This document shows, piece by piece, positions 1-10,388 of a stretch of 22,297 nt of DNA; positions within the stretch are counted from its first letter, which is position 1, and the number at the start of each line of letters is the position of its first letter. Where the stretch lies: positions 880,618-902,914 of the forward strand of contig NW_003155738.1 in NCBI RefSeq assembly GCF_000003605.2, given 5' to 3'. Under the pieces are notes generated by a model. The model saw only the letters and a list, made by a program, of their open reading frames with translations. It was not told where the DNA came from and ran no database searches. This stretch comes from Saccoglossus kowalevskii (lineage: Eukaryota > Hemichordata > Enteropneusta > Harrimaniidae). Both the position numbers and the translations under genes were made by a program.

Positions 1-1625
1 CCCAACGAACTAATGCTATCACAATCTGTAAGCCGTAGGCCGTAGGTTGTGTGCTGTAGACAAAGATATCTCAAAAACCCTTCAGTCTATTTTTCTGAAA
101 CTTGGCATTATAATAGCTTGTGTGAATATCTCCAGGGCATTTTTTTTATTTGGTTTGAATCATATAAAATTACTTTTTGGCCCCAAAACCACCCAAAATC
201 AGGCTTTTCTAGTGTAGGTAATCTCTGTCCAGTTACTATACATGGTGAGTGACACAATTTGCATAGTAAACATTTTGTGTTATTTTTTTCTGATCAAATT
301 TATTAAATTGTAGTTTCATAATAAGGAATGTATATTACTTGATGTGTTCATGTATGTTATGATGGTTTATCGCATAAATTATTTGTTTAATGATAGATTA
401 AATCGTACTAATTTGAATTTATCACGCATGCGCATTTAGGCATAAAACGACCATTGGACGATATGGCAGTGTAATTCGATGTCTTAAATTTCGCTATGAA
501 AATTACAGTATAATAATTGTTTTGATAGAATACAATGCATGATGTGTATTTGTGATTACATACGCGTGTGTTATGGAATGTGTGTTCAAGGTTAACCTCG
601 ATACAATGCTAGTAGTATCCCAGTGTCTTGCATCATGGGGTGCATTTAGTATGTTTTTACGGCGTGTCACTGAGAAAATATTAAACCGGTGCTGATAGTG
701 CGACATTGCACTTGCCCTGATAAAATCCCTTTTCTATTACAGTGAACCAGTCTTGTTACAGTATTCCACTGACAATATACCAGCAGAGCTCAGTCCACCA
801 TCAGTTTTTACTGTAAAATGTCAATTGCTTCTGTAAAATGTTTTTCAAATTCACAATTTGTCAAGTCCTGTGGTTATGTATACAGTAAAAACCCTGCCTG
901 TCTATGCTTCTAATGACTACTATCTGTGTCATTTTATTTATTAATCATAAGTTCTTCATGTATTATATACCTTCACAGTATCAAGATGGCAAGAAAGAGG
1001 AAGTGTTGTATTGCCAGAGCAGCAGCTGAATTTGGCACTGAAAGAGTTTAATATTTATTATGATTTAGTTGGCCAGAAGGAGAACTTTACAACACCAAAT
1101 TATGAAGGTTGTCACGGTGATTATGGAAGGAAAAATTAAGTTCTTATATGCTTACTACATGCCAGCCTGGTTGTAAATGGTCTACTCCCCAAAACTGAAA
1201 GAAATCTGCAAAACCTTCCTTCAACCACGTGTCATTCCACCAATCAAGGGTTACTATATTACCAAACCACTGCAATATTAAAATATATGAATACATTAAT
1301 TATTCATATTTATGTAAATCATAATATTAGTTTGCTTGAATTTCTGTGCCGTGATACAAGGGATTGTGTCGAACTGTCGTACAGTAATGGGAAATTATAT
1401 TACAAATTACAGTAGATAATTAAAAAAAAAATACATTTTTTGTATATTATATCCATCGTATGATATCCTTTTTCGACAAAATGATAACACTTGTAAATTG
1501 CACAAAAAGCTTGATCAAGACAACAGGGACATTTAATAACTTTAAAAAAATATATTCAAACAAAAAAAGATTTAACTTCACACTTTTTTAGATCAAAAGT
1601 TGCAGCATATGTGCCTTTAACCTAC
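1..1625. other. No gene recognised; 3' side of aminopeptidase pseudogene
   Basis: On the minus strand this should be the intron and next exon after HELTHM of the aminopeptidase half at 1626-7642. That exon would encode the WFG(N/D)LVT and NEGFA (third zinc ligand) region. I looked for these motifs on the minus strand and did not find them, so the exon is beyond position 1 or lost. The sequence is AT-rich with a small fold-back near 1273-1305. Short ORFs on both strands resemble no family I know. Confidence 0.5.
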
Positions 1626-1757
1626 CATGTGTGTTAATTCATGAACCACAGTCATTGCGACAGTCACTTGACAGGGGATCATTAAATGTATTATATAACA
1701 TCATACGACCCCAGTTTTCCATTGCACCACTGCCATCTATGTCAACTACTACCATGT
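1626..1757 (-). pseudogene. Aminopeptidase exon 4: GAMENWG and HExxH, frame broken
   Basis: Acceptor TTCAAG, donor ATG|GTAGGT. Frame 1 reads MVVVDIDGSGAMENWG (exopeptidase motif), then NDPLSS, then a stop. The +1 frame reads CQVTVAMTVVHELTHM, containing the zinc-binding HExxH. In intact enzymes both lie in one frame with about 30 residues between GAMENWG's W and HExxH; here the gap is about four residues shorter and out of frame, implying a net loss of roughly 14 bases. The exon ends right before the codon for the usual WFG, a common family exon boundary. Confidence 0.85.
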
Positions 1758-1862
1758 CTTGAATGAAATAACAGATATGAAAAATAAATATAGAAAATGA
1801 AAATAAAAGCATATTATTACATATGTACTGCAGTTTATTTTGATTCGTCCCTGAAATCAAAA

Positions 1863-2137
1863 TCGGTATTTCCACACCCCATATGCAAATGTGGTCAGAG
1901 AACAAACAAAGTAGTCCCTTCAGGGGTACCGTTTTTTGAAATATAGCAGAAATAAACAATATTTAGAAATACGATATTTTTCCCTTGGGGTACATGAATA
2001 TACTTGCCCAGTGAAATGAATTTTGAACAACAGTAATGGTACTTTTAGGCAGTCACTTACATGTATTTAGACTAAAACTAATTTGCATATCACCCATGCA
2101 ATAATGTTTTCGGTATTTTCACAGTCGATATGCAAAT
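1863..2137 (+). repeat. Pair of degenerate direct repeats in pseudogene intron 3
   Basis: Positions 1863-1890 and 2110-2137 match at 24 of 28 bases by eye. Both begin TCGGTATTT and end ATATGCAAAT, so each contains an octamer-like ATGCAAAT. They are probably remnants of one dispersed repeat. Confidence 0.45.
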
Positions 2138-2608
2138 AAACATGGTATTTCCGAACTATTTTTATTTTGTATTTTATTTTTGTCCGGTTCAAATCGTTCA
2201 GCAACATTTTTGGCATGTTAGGTGTACATCACATGGAATACTAGGATTGGGAGGAACTTAATGCATGTTGACCACCTCAAAACTGAAGGGCTCTCGACAA
2301 CATCGAGGTACCAGGAGGTTTCTGCTGGCGACGTTGCGGCGTTACTTGGTTTAAAATAAAGATTACCAACGCCAAATGAGCAACGTTTTAACTGGTAACC
2401 GGTAACAGTGGCTCAGATTGTACGTCTGATTATTTTATTTTCACACACACAGTGAAACGCGTTCTACACTGACACACGTTGCTAGGGCGTAACACTATCT
2501 TGGAACATATTAATGGGCAATAGGGTTCCCGACCTAAATGCCATCCCGGTTTGTTGCACGTTCTTTCTTTAATATGAAATAATCAAATATGGTACATTTG
2601 TAATAATA

Positions 2609-2727
2609 ACAGAACCCCCACACCCTTTCGCTTTGCTCGTGAAAGTACGGCCACAGGATACACCACATCACTCGTGAAAATAACTTTCATACGCAACAAA
2701 AGCCACAGGGAGGGTGTGGGGTTCTGT
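2609..2727. repeat. Short inverted-repeat (MITE-like) element
   Basis: Left end 2609-2626 (ACAGAACCCCCACACCCT) is the inverse of right end 2711-2727 (AGGGTGTGGGGTTCTGT), differing by one C. Inside, CTCGTGAAA occurs twice in direct orientation (2637 and about 2671) and CCACAGG occurs twice. Total about 119 bp. No clear target-site duplication is visible. It lies in an intron of the aminopeptidase pseudogene. Confidence 0.55.
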
Positions 2728-3197
2728 CATCCTTAAAAAATATAATTAAAACATTATCTTATTTGCAATGCAACCAATGGTTGCATGTATTGAATACTGG
2801 ATCATTATATATATACATATTTTACATGCACTACTAATAGAGTAAATATGGTATATAAAAGAGAACTATACCAGTCTGATCTATTGTCATTATATTTCAT
2901 ATCTTTTGTTTTATTATTACTATATTTTTATTTTGTAATTGTGTTGTTGTATTTATCAAGCATATCTTATTTTGCATTATTTTGGTGAATACCGACCAAA
3001 AATTCAAATAATTAATGATAAATTAAAATGTACCAGTATTCATATTAAAAAAATAAATGGAAAAAAAACCTAAACTAGGATCTTATAATAATCAGATTGA
3101 CATTTTGCAAGATTGAATAAAAATAACCTTATTTTCTGTAATTTTATAAAAAAATGCAAACAGGTGAATAAAATCACAGACGAACGACATAACTTAC

Positions 3198-3318
3198 CTA
3201 GCTTTGGCAAAGGATACGTTATGTCCCGCAGATTTTCAAAATGTGATAAAAACTGCATTCCAATCTCCAAGACAAACCGAGTATCATTTAAGTCATCTTT
3301 GGTGGTCCAAACACGGAA
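3198..3318 (-). pseudogene. Aminopeptidase exon 3: RVW to PYPLPK region
   Basis: Flanked by acceptor ATTAATTAG and donor CTAG|GTAAGT. It encodes FRVWTTKDDLNDTRFVLEIG and then MQFLSHFENLRDITYPLPKL, matching the family's RVWARP...YPLPK block. It ends in phase 1; the next exon supplies the two missing bases to give Asp, yielding the expected YPLPKLDMV. Confidence 0.87.
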
Positions 3319-3859
3319 CTAATTAATTATGACATCACAAAGTCACATAGTTATAAACAGCTAACGACATAAATTGTATTACATTTGCACTTTCCCAGAG
3401 AAAATTTAAACAAATAATTTTTTTGGTGTGTATTAAGATTATTCAATACCACAAAAAGAAGAATTATGTTCAATATTCAACATTTTTTTCCCATAAGCTT
3501 ATTAGTAACACCCCTAGTTTAATTAGTTAATTAAGCATCTACAGTTTGGTCGTTCGTATGTAGATTAGAATTTCAAACTTGACTATAAGTGTGAAGGTTT
3601 GGAATTTTATGAAAGTTTTTTGCATTTGAACCACAACTTTATATTAGTTGTTGATCAGTACCTTTAACCCCCACTAAGGATTTGGTTAGGATGGATATAC
3701 AAATAAATGGTGTTTCAAGATATGAAACGTCTTTATTCATTTGATATGTTTGACGGAAAAGTTCTGAAAAGACGGTCAATGATTACCATTCCACTCATGA
3801 GTAATGTAGCAAAGTGATTTTTGCATTTATTTCACGTTTTTGTTTGTTGTTGTCATATA

Positions 3860-4506
3860 TACTGTACTAAAACCAATGAGATAGGCCATGATGTTGACAG
3901 TTTTGAAAATAGATTAAAGCAAAAATTTATAAAAGATTTGTGGTCTCCAACCTTACATAAAAAAGAAAATAACAAGCTACGTACATATAACAATTTCAAA
4001 TCTGAATACTCTTTGGAACCATATTTGGAATATGTAAATAATGTCAAACACAGAGTTGCCATCACTAAATTCAGAATTTTCTGCACATAAACTACCAATA
4101 GAGAAATTAAGGTATTTACAAGTACCACCAGAGGAAAGGTTATGCATGCTATGTGATGATCTAGCTGTTCGCAATGAGATGCATGCTTTCTTGCAGGAAC
4201 CCAGAGATGGAATCTGCTAGGTGCTAATTCATGAAAGCAATCTCAATGCACAAAGAATTTCAAAGTTTGCCTAAGCAGATCATGTTTAAGAAACTGATGA
4301 GTTCAAAAGATAGTTTCATTGCCGGCAGTCTAGGAGTCTACCGGTATATACATAAAATCTTAGAAATTTATGCTAATTGTTAGACATCTTTTTAATTTTT
4401 ATTTTATTATTGTTGTATTTGTGCGTTACTATGTTGGTTTTTGGCCATAAGTTATGTAATTTCTTACATTATTTCGAGTCAAATAAAATATAAAATATTC
4501 TATTCT
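3860..4506 (+). mobile_element. Decayed LINE (non-LTR retrotransposon) 3' end
   Basis: The plus strand encodes, across at least two frameshifts, the C-terminal tail typical of metazoan LINE ORF2 proteins: FIKDLWSPTLHKKENNKLRT and VKHRVAITKFRI up to about 4075; then, after one extra T, SAHKLPIEKLRYLQVPPEER and LCMLCDDLAVRNEMHAF (the CxxC...H finger-like motif); then a third frame (about 4231-4383) with LMSSKDSFIAGSLGVYRYIH. The last ~20 bases before 4506 are an ATTCT-rich simple tail, as in LINE 3' ends. The 5' part and the RT core are absent, the usual outcome of truncated insertion. It sits antisense in intron 2 of the aminopeptidase pseudogene. The clade cannot be fixed from this fragment. 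Confidence 0.7.
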
Positions 4507-5476
4507 ATAATCATTCATTAATTGTAACTCATGGTATTTCAGTTAATAACAACATTCATGGTCGGTTCCTTGTAAATTACACTCAGCCAATATACATAAT
4601 AGAGACAATATTTCATGTTTATTTATAATTTCTGAATGCCTGTAGCAACAGGTGAGGATAGGACAGCAATATAAAAAGTCAAAGGAACAATAGAGATGCA
4701 ACCATGGAAGAAGTCTGCAGCATATTTCAAACAGTTTTTAAAAGGTAGCTGAGTGAGTGTGGGTGGGTACAAACGAGGGCAGCTATACAAGACAGATGAG
4801 AAATGTAAATGTAAATGTGACCATGACATAGTTTTTTAACTCCCAAAATACCCCCCCAAAATTATGTTAGTTAGTTAAATGGCACTTTTATTTGAGGGGA
4901 TTTTGACCTCAGGTCACGCAACATACACACCGATAAAAGCACAAATGCCATTGCCAGTAATTCAGAAATCGGGAATTATATTGAATCAAGGTCTAATGAA
5001 TGTAAGGGGTCGTATAGAATATATGTTGTATATGGAATGTGCAGTCTTCAGTAAAATTGATTCTACAGTAAAATCTAATCGTGTATTTGATGACTGACAA
5101 AATATTTTCACTGCATGGACCATACTATTTATTAGTACCAGTAATCACTATGCATGTTACCGTAACTTGAACAACAAAAACTATCACATTTGAAATCTAT
5201 ATTTTTTCAAAACTGCATATCACGTTATTTCGATTCAGACCAATAAAATGCATTTCACAAACATTACAAAAATACTTTATTAAACGTCATATGCAGTCAT
5301 GACCAACAGAGTTACATGGCTAGTCTGAAATTGAGTGAATGCAATATCACTGCAAACAAGAGCATGCATGTCTGTGTATCATTCTGGTGCACTTGCATGA
5401 CGCACATCTAATTCCAGCATAAATAACAAAATCTGCATAATGATTCAAAATTCATCATCATTCATTTCCTATACAC
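4507..5476. other. Intron sequence, nothing recognised
   Basis: Rest of aminopeptidase intron 2. A 72-codon plus-strand ORF (4879-5097) and a 68-codon minus-strand ORF (4623-4829) have no recognisable motif, no splice context and no family resemblance. I treat them as chance. Confidence 0.5.
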
Positions 5477-5741
5477 ACCTGTAAGAGAGACAGCTTCTTT
5501 ACATTTAAAATCAGACACAACTACCGCCACCAGGTAGGTTGACATAGCGGCTGTTGTATTGAAGTACGCAGTATTCCATTCCCCTTGTATGTAATTCCTG
5601 ATATTCGGCATATTGGACAGTGCAAATCTTCCCAGTCTGTGCTTCACTGTAATGTCAAAGGTCGCTTTCAGGGAAGGCTCATCGAAGCATGGAAATACAG
5701 CCCTAGCATAAGTGGGTTCCAGGTGTGTAGAAGCAATATAT
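5477..5741 (-). pseudogene. Aminopeptidase exon 2: PCFDEP region
   Basis: The acceptor CTGTAG precedes the exon, and the split Arg codon joins exon 1 in phase. The product reads YIASTHLEPTYARAVFPCF then DEPSLKATFDITV, later LSNMPNI and MSTYLVAVVVSDF, all strong M1 signatures. Two donors are possible: ACAG|GTGTGT (phase 1, which does not fit exon 3) and, two bases on, GGT|GTGTAT (phase 0, which does fit but leaves the link to RVW about two residues short). I used the second. Confidence 0.88.
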
Positions 5742-6483
5742 CTACAGACAGGTACATACAAGAAAACATACAACATGCCTTCAGTTGAAATAACAGTTTG
5801 AAAACAAAAAACACAATATACAACCAAAGCAAGTTGACATACATAGGTACTGGTAAACAAACTGTTTAAAACGTTCTATTATTGCAAAAGCATTTCCACA
5901 TATAACTTTCTTTTTGTTGAGCAATTATTGATCTGGAAATTGTATTGTCGGCAAAATGTAGTTGAAAGCCCTTTCAATTTTGAGTAAATTTGGGCAAATA
6001 TTAAATTTGGGAGTTATGACATTGAAGAGTATACTGTATACTGATCAAAACATATTGCATCATTTATTCAATAACTTATTATACAATGACTCCCATCATG
6101 CATTGCTGATTTTAATTTTGCTTTGAGCTCATTCTAAACACAACTAACCTACAGTGTAGGAAATACATAGATGCAATGTTCTAAGTTCATTCTCACACAA
6201 CGTTTGTGAAATAATTGTTCTATGAATTCAAAAGTTAGGGGCCTTATGGTTATACAGAAAACAACTAAAAGTCTGGTGTTCATCTTAGACTAATCTTAAT
6301 GGAAAATATTTCATATTGAATATTAATTTTGTAATATGATTCATCTTTGATCATTAAACAGATATGCGACTTGATGACACCCTAGAATGCTGAAAACTCA
6401 ATTGCAAATGAATCTATGATAATAATGAGTAATTTATAGCTATTGGAAAGAAACGTTTTAGAAATCTTGCGTCAACTGTAGCA

Positions 6484-6648
6484 TTAAAGCTGGGAAGTCG
6501 TCACCTACGCACGCGTCAGATGACCATAGTGTGTCATTGTTTACAAACAAACGTCTACCCATGAGTCTTTGCGTTTTTAACGTGTGTTGTTATCATAGCT
6601 TGGGACTCAATTCCTGTGCGTACACAGGTGACGACCCTCTCGCTTTAA
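6484..6648. mobile_element. MITE-like element with TTAA flanks
   Basis: TTAA at 6484-6487 and 6645-6648 bracket 157 bp whose ends are inverted: the left end AGCTGGGAAGTCGTCACCT and the reverse complement of the right end, AGCGAGAGGGTCGTCACCT, agree at 14 of 19 positions with an unbroken inner block GTCGTCACCT. ACGCAC also appears just inside both ends. TTAA duplication is typical of piggyBac- and Kolobok-type transposons (established knowledge). No coding sequence. It lies in intron 1 of the aminopeptidase pseudogene. Confidence 0.6.
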
Positions 6649-7055
6649 TTATTTATGCAGAGAGATACTTGCTCAGTGTAAGGCAACTTTAAAGTTGTTA
6701 GAATTTACACCCAAATCACACCCTCAGTCCCAATTTCACCCATAATTACCAATCACAAAATAGTTCTGTTCAGAATTGAAGATGTGTTTTTGTTTAAGAC
6801 TGCTTAAAAATATAATATAGAGAAAAAGTGAAATGCTGTGGATCATTATAAAATTTTTAAAAAATTAGATATTGTCATGAAATAGCAACTATAGTCTATC
6901 CAAGGTACGTTTCAACAAAAAAATTAAAAGGATAAAGCAGAACAATGCATCCACGATCACGAAAAAAAACACTTCATTATGGTTCAGAACTGTTACAGGT
7001 AGAACATTTTACTGGTACTAAGCGACTGATAAAATGCATAATCTAACGGACTTAC

Positions 7056-7642
7056 CTGGTTCCACTCAAACTTGCAATAAAACCCAACCACATGTTGTCG
7101 GTTGTCATATTCCCGGAATATTTCATGTACATTACATACTGGCGACCAACTTGTAGCGAATGCTTCAAGTTTATCACGAAAAAGTCAAACTTGGGTACAA
7201 TGTTTGAGGCAACCACTCCCATGTTTACATCACCGTTCATGTCCGTGACTTGAATGGAGTCAATGTCAACACTAAGACTGGTGGCATGCAGTGTTACAGT
7301 ATCTGTCATTTGATGACAGGTCACTAATATATACACCTCCCCGTCAAACGTGAAAAGGCGTTCCAAGTCCTCTTCGTCTAGATATGGTGTTAGTTTTATT
7401 TTATAGTTGGTTGGCTTCACATCGAGAGGAAGACACCGACTTAAAGATAGTTCCGCGGATTGGCGGTCAGGAGGTGAATTTTACATTAGGCGATCGACAC
7501 CAATTACCAGCAGCAACGTTAAAATAAGAAAAGACAGTATCAAAAGGAACCTGACTCTCTTTCGAAGACAATGTCGATGATGAAATGAAGTCCAAACGAC
7601 GTACCAATTTGACTCGGATATTTCCAGTGAAAACGACGGCAT
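7056..7642 (-). pseudogene. Aminopeptidase exon 1: tail, signal anchor, start of N-terminal domain
   Basis: The first ATG after an upstream in-frame TGA is at 7642. Residues 1-31 form a cytoplasmic tail ending in the basic LRKRVR, residues 32-49 are a hydrophobic signal anchor (FLLILSFLILTLLLVIGV), and codon 54 is TAA. The same frame then continues without break through LPLDVKPTNYKIKL and LFTFDGEVYI to MWLGFIASLSGT. The exon ends in phase 2 at CAG|GTAAGT. I tried to remove the stop by a mini-intron (GT at the end of the anchor, AG at TTTAAG) but the phases do not fit. Confidence 0.85.
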
Positions 7643-8465
7643 TTTTTTGGCCTGGAACCATCGCGTGTTCGTACGTCGTTGGTGACTTCATGGAACCCAG
7701 CTAACTTGCTTTGTAGCCGCAACATACTTTGTGGTTTGGTTCAAGTAAACGATGTGATCTGACTGCTTAAATGTTTCCGAACGACGTTGCTGTCCTCTAC
7801 GATGATATCTGTCGTCAGCGTTTTCAACTGAACGAAATAAACAAACACTGCGAGCGCTATAACTCTATTTGTATTTGGTTAAAAAGTGATCTCTTGATGC
7901 CATATGGATAGCTTTATGAAGATGTTATTGCAACTATTAAACTGTTTCTTTGATGCCAATAGTTTTAATGCGAAAACTGAAAATACAATAATCTCCACAA
8001 CTCCTTGCATTATTATTTATTTATTTCTCATAAAATATACACTGCAATGTGTCCAAATATCTGTATCCTCCGAGGATACTGAAAAAAGCAATAATCAGTT
8101 GACAATATTGTGACACATAACCTCTAATTAATTGTATTAGATCAACACTGACTCGGGGCATATCATTGTTTCGATTCGTTGAACGTGACAGTGACCTCGC
8201 AAAATAAATATTCTTGGGCAGTATCTTCGCACTCTATGCAAACAACAATGGTTATCTATATATCGTCGCTAGAGGGCGCTATGTCAAACCATGCCACCGC
8301 ACAGTGGCGCTTCTGACCCATAACTTTTACATCTTCTTTGTTCAATTAGTTTTAACAAGTTCTCTTTCAATGTCGGTAAATCAACACGCGTTTTCCTTGC
8401 AAACCAATTTAAGAAATATCGCATTTTATCGCGGTGTTTTCAACAATCGAATGGAAGCGCACTGA
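7643..8465. other. Intergenic region between divergent genes
   Basis: About 0.8 kb separate the aminopeptidase start codon (minus strand) from the plus-strand transcription unit, so promoters of both should lie here. ORFs seen in other frames (for instance minus-strand 7691-7467) are shadows of aminopeptidase exon 1. I see no TATA box convincing enough to call. The only motif I mark is the CTAGAGGGCGC site at 8265-8280. Confidence 0.5.
8265..8280 (+). promoter_or_regulatory. CTCF-like core motif CTAGAGGGCGC
   Basis: GTCGCTAGAGGGCGCT fits the general animal CTCF core (C-A/C-x-x-AG-G/A-GGGC-G/A). A 14-of-15 match lies at 12446-12460, and shorter AGGGCGCT cores lie at 17521-17530 and 17853-17861 on the other strand. 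It could equally be the conserved end of a dispersed repeat. Confidence 0.35.
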
Positions 8466-8617
8466 TGACGTAACGCATGTTCGATCTGTATGCGAACGCA
8501 ACAATCATCACACATTGCGCCGTTGCTACAACACGTACAACCACCGTCTCATCTTGTCTCGCAAGTTATCTTTTCTGATTTACATCGTTCACTGGTAGAA
8601 TTTCAATTCCCAACCCG
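8466..8617 (+). promoter_or_regulatory. Probable promoter and 5' UTR exon of plus-strand gene
   Basis: A CRE/ATF-like TGACGTAA is at 8466-8473 and an inverted GTTG-CTA-CAAC, resembling a weak RFX X-box, is at 8522-8532. A strong splice donor CCCG|GTAAGTG follows at 8618, and a polypyrimidine acceptor TTTCCAG ends at 8892, nine bases before the ATG of the CDS. This suggests a non-coding first exon ending at 8617. The transcription start is not defined by the sequence. Confidence 0.45.
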
Positions 8618-8901
8618 GTAAGTGTATCATGATATTATTACTACCTTTGTTGTATGTTTACACGATTTTTCCAATCGTACGTCTCAAATACCGGGCTGAA
8701 ATGTTGTTGGTTCAAGTTCGTTTCCATGTCCAGGAAGACACATTCGTTCGACACATGAACATGACACAGTCACAATCTACCATTCGTTATAGATTCTCGT
8801 AAACCTTCAAGTTGTATGTCTTTTTACTCACCATGATTACGTCATGCATTAATCATATACATGTACTAAATTAATTTCGTGTTCATTTCCAGAATTATAA
8901 G

Positions 8902-10170
8902 ATGAATATCTCTCCGTGTCCCCCAACATCACCCAGTAATAATAGCACTCGTCGACGACTGTCTCGGAGACAGGAGCAGCAAAGGTCCATGAAAAACACT
9001 ACCGATCATGCGATGTCTGAAACCTTGTTTGATTATGCTTCCACGAGGAAGGGGTCGTCACCACATACGATTAAAAGTAAGTTTTACATTGTTTTTAGAG
9101 CGGTGCATTTAGTTCCAACTTGCTCACGTTTTGTTCTTCGGAGTTTACGCGCGGTAGTCACGCGATCAAAATAGATTCCCAGCGCGCAGTAGTCTGACGA
9201 GTTGCGATATTACTGACTACAGTGCATTTATATTATGATATATTGTATGTACAAGACAGTATGTACATCATATTTTGAAATTACATTTGAAAAAAAAAAA
9301 AAAAAAAATACGTAGATGATATGTTCGAATTGCATTAACAGAAGCCATTACCTGTGTATAGTACTGTAGTTTCCTCGCTCTTGCTTTACCTATTTAACTT
9401 TCAACGGTAGAAAATAATGTGAATTAATGATGAAATTCGCGTTGTGTTCAGGTTAGGGGTGAACTGTACTTTTTGTCCGGATTGTGTATCTTTGCTGGAC
9501 TCCGGGAATGACTGCCTTGCTTTGGCGTCGTCTACATGCATACCAAAAAAAAAAACTGTACTAATTGTTTGTGTTACATTAATTTGCAGGCGAAAGATGG
9601 ATGCTAAATGGAGTCAGATCAGAGGTTGCTGACAAATACCGCGGTAGCAATATGGGTAGGACACCACCAACCTACTTTCCGGATATTAAAACCCCGCAAT
9701 TCAAGCCACATCCACCCACTAGCGAAAAGGGGCTGGCATACGAAGATTCATTCCGCAATGATTCAGAGACAAGTGTGCCGTTCCTTCCTCCAATTGATAT
9801 TCCCCGTCCAAAAAGAAGGGAGCGACCAAGTGCAGCTCGTCAAAGGCGCCGTCAACCGTCGTGCCCGCGCATGCCTGCAATCAACAGATACCCCGGCGTC
9901 AACCGTATGCCGGTATGTGATACCATAAACCCCGAATCACGAAGACGAGGGCTTATATTGGCCCGAAGACCTGGCGAGGTTCGCCTCGTCAGAGATCACC
10001 GCCACGATATGCACGCGAGGAAATCGACTCAAAATACCACCATTGTCGCGGAAGAAGACCTCTACGTGTTAGATAAACATATGCAAGAACTTGCAGAGAA
10101 TGCCGCGGAAATGGAGCGTAGGGGGCATCTGAAAAAGAACATTTGGGTCACCGACACCCGACAATGGTAG
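8902..10170 (+). CDS. Basic protein of unknown family, two coding exons, 251 residues
   Basis: Exon 8902-9076 ends ATTAAAA|GTAAGT in phase 1. The second exon, 9590-10170, follows acceptor TTAATTTGCAG, and the phases join to give a Ser codon. The ATG at 8902 is nine bases inside its exon, consistent with a 5' UTR intron upstream. The N-terminus is Ser/Thr/Asn-rich with STRRRLSRRQEQQ. The middle is proline-rich (FLPPIDIPRPKRRERPSAAR) and very basic. Near the C-terminus an Asp/Glu-Leu-rich stretch (EEDLYVLDKHMQELAENAAE) could form a short amphipathic helix, and the protein ends DTRQW. There is no signal peptide or membrane segment. The body looks intrinsically disordered; RPKRRER and RQRRRQ could be nuclear localisation or nucleic-acid-binding patches. 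I do not recognise the family. That it is a real gene rests on clean splice sites, phase and composition; exon 2 alone is open for 193 codons. Confidence 0.72.
9077..9589 (+). other. Intron of plus-strand gene, with A19 tract
   Basis: The intron contains an uninterrupted A19 run (9290-9308), possibly the tail of a small retroposed sequence, though no SINE body is recognisable upstream. A short ORF at its end (9444-9632) reads across the acceptor and is spurious. Confidence 0.5.
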
Positions 10171-10285
10171 AGGCCCCGGGAGTAGCGGTTCGTTTCTGGA
10201 ACCATGTTTACAAAAAGACTACTCAAATTCATCGAGTAAGACCAATTGAACCTCCCCATACGCGCCTCATGTTATTCAAGGAACA

Positions 10286-10291
10286 AATAAA
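10286..10291 (+). terminator. Poly(A) signal AATAAA (proximal)
   Basis: AATAAA lies 115 bases after the stop codon of the plus-strand gene. The downstream sequence is not notably GU-rich, so the distal signal may be used instead. Confidence 0.35.
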
Positions 10292-10388
10292 TCAAGTACA
10301 CGCGGATGGAACAATTCAATAGCTATGTGAAATACAGCTATTACCAACGGGCAGGCGGCGAAAAAGACCAACTACAACATCGGAAAGA

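Larger units (their letters stand above)
1626..7642 (-). pseudogene. M1 zinc aminopeptidase (aminopeptidase N/A type), N-terminal half, disrupted
   Basis: Four exons in minus-strand order: 7642-7056, 5741-5477, 3318-3198, 1757-1626. Family members are type II membrane ectoenzymes that remove N-terminal residues from peptides using one zinc held by HExxH...E. Seen here: a basic tail and signal anchor, the N-terminal beta domain starting at DVKPTNYKIKLTPYL, FPCFDEP, MSTYLVAVVVSDF, YPLPKL, GAMENWG and HELTHM. Two lesions break it: an in-frame TAA at codon 54 (7483-7481) just after the membrane segment, and a frame break in the last exon between NDPLSS and the HELTHM reading frame. That exon is 132 bases, about 14 fewer than the family's spacing predicts, not a multiple of three. 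No downstream catalytic exons are seen. Alternatives: sequencing errors in a live gene, or a null allele. Family assignment is near certain; pseudogene status is inferred. Confidence 0.85.

Noticed and set aside
2176-2195. GGTTCAAATC as a tRNA or tRNA-SINE B box
   Set aside because: No A box at a suitable distance upstream and no cloverleaf.
7467-7725. Minus-strand ORFs 7467-7691 and 7540-7725
   Set aside because: Out-of-frame shadows of aminopeptidase exon 1; the signal-anchor frame is the one that continues into the N-terminal domain.
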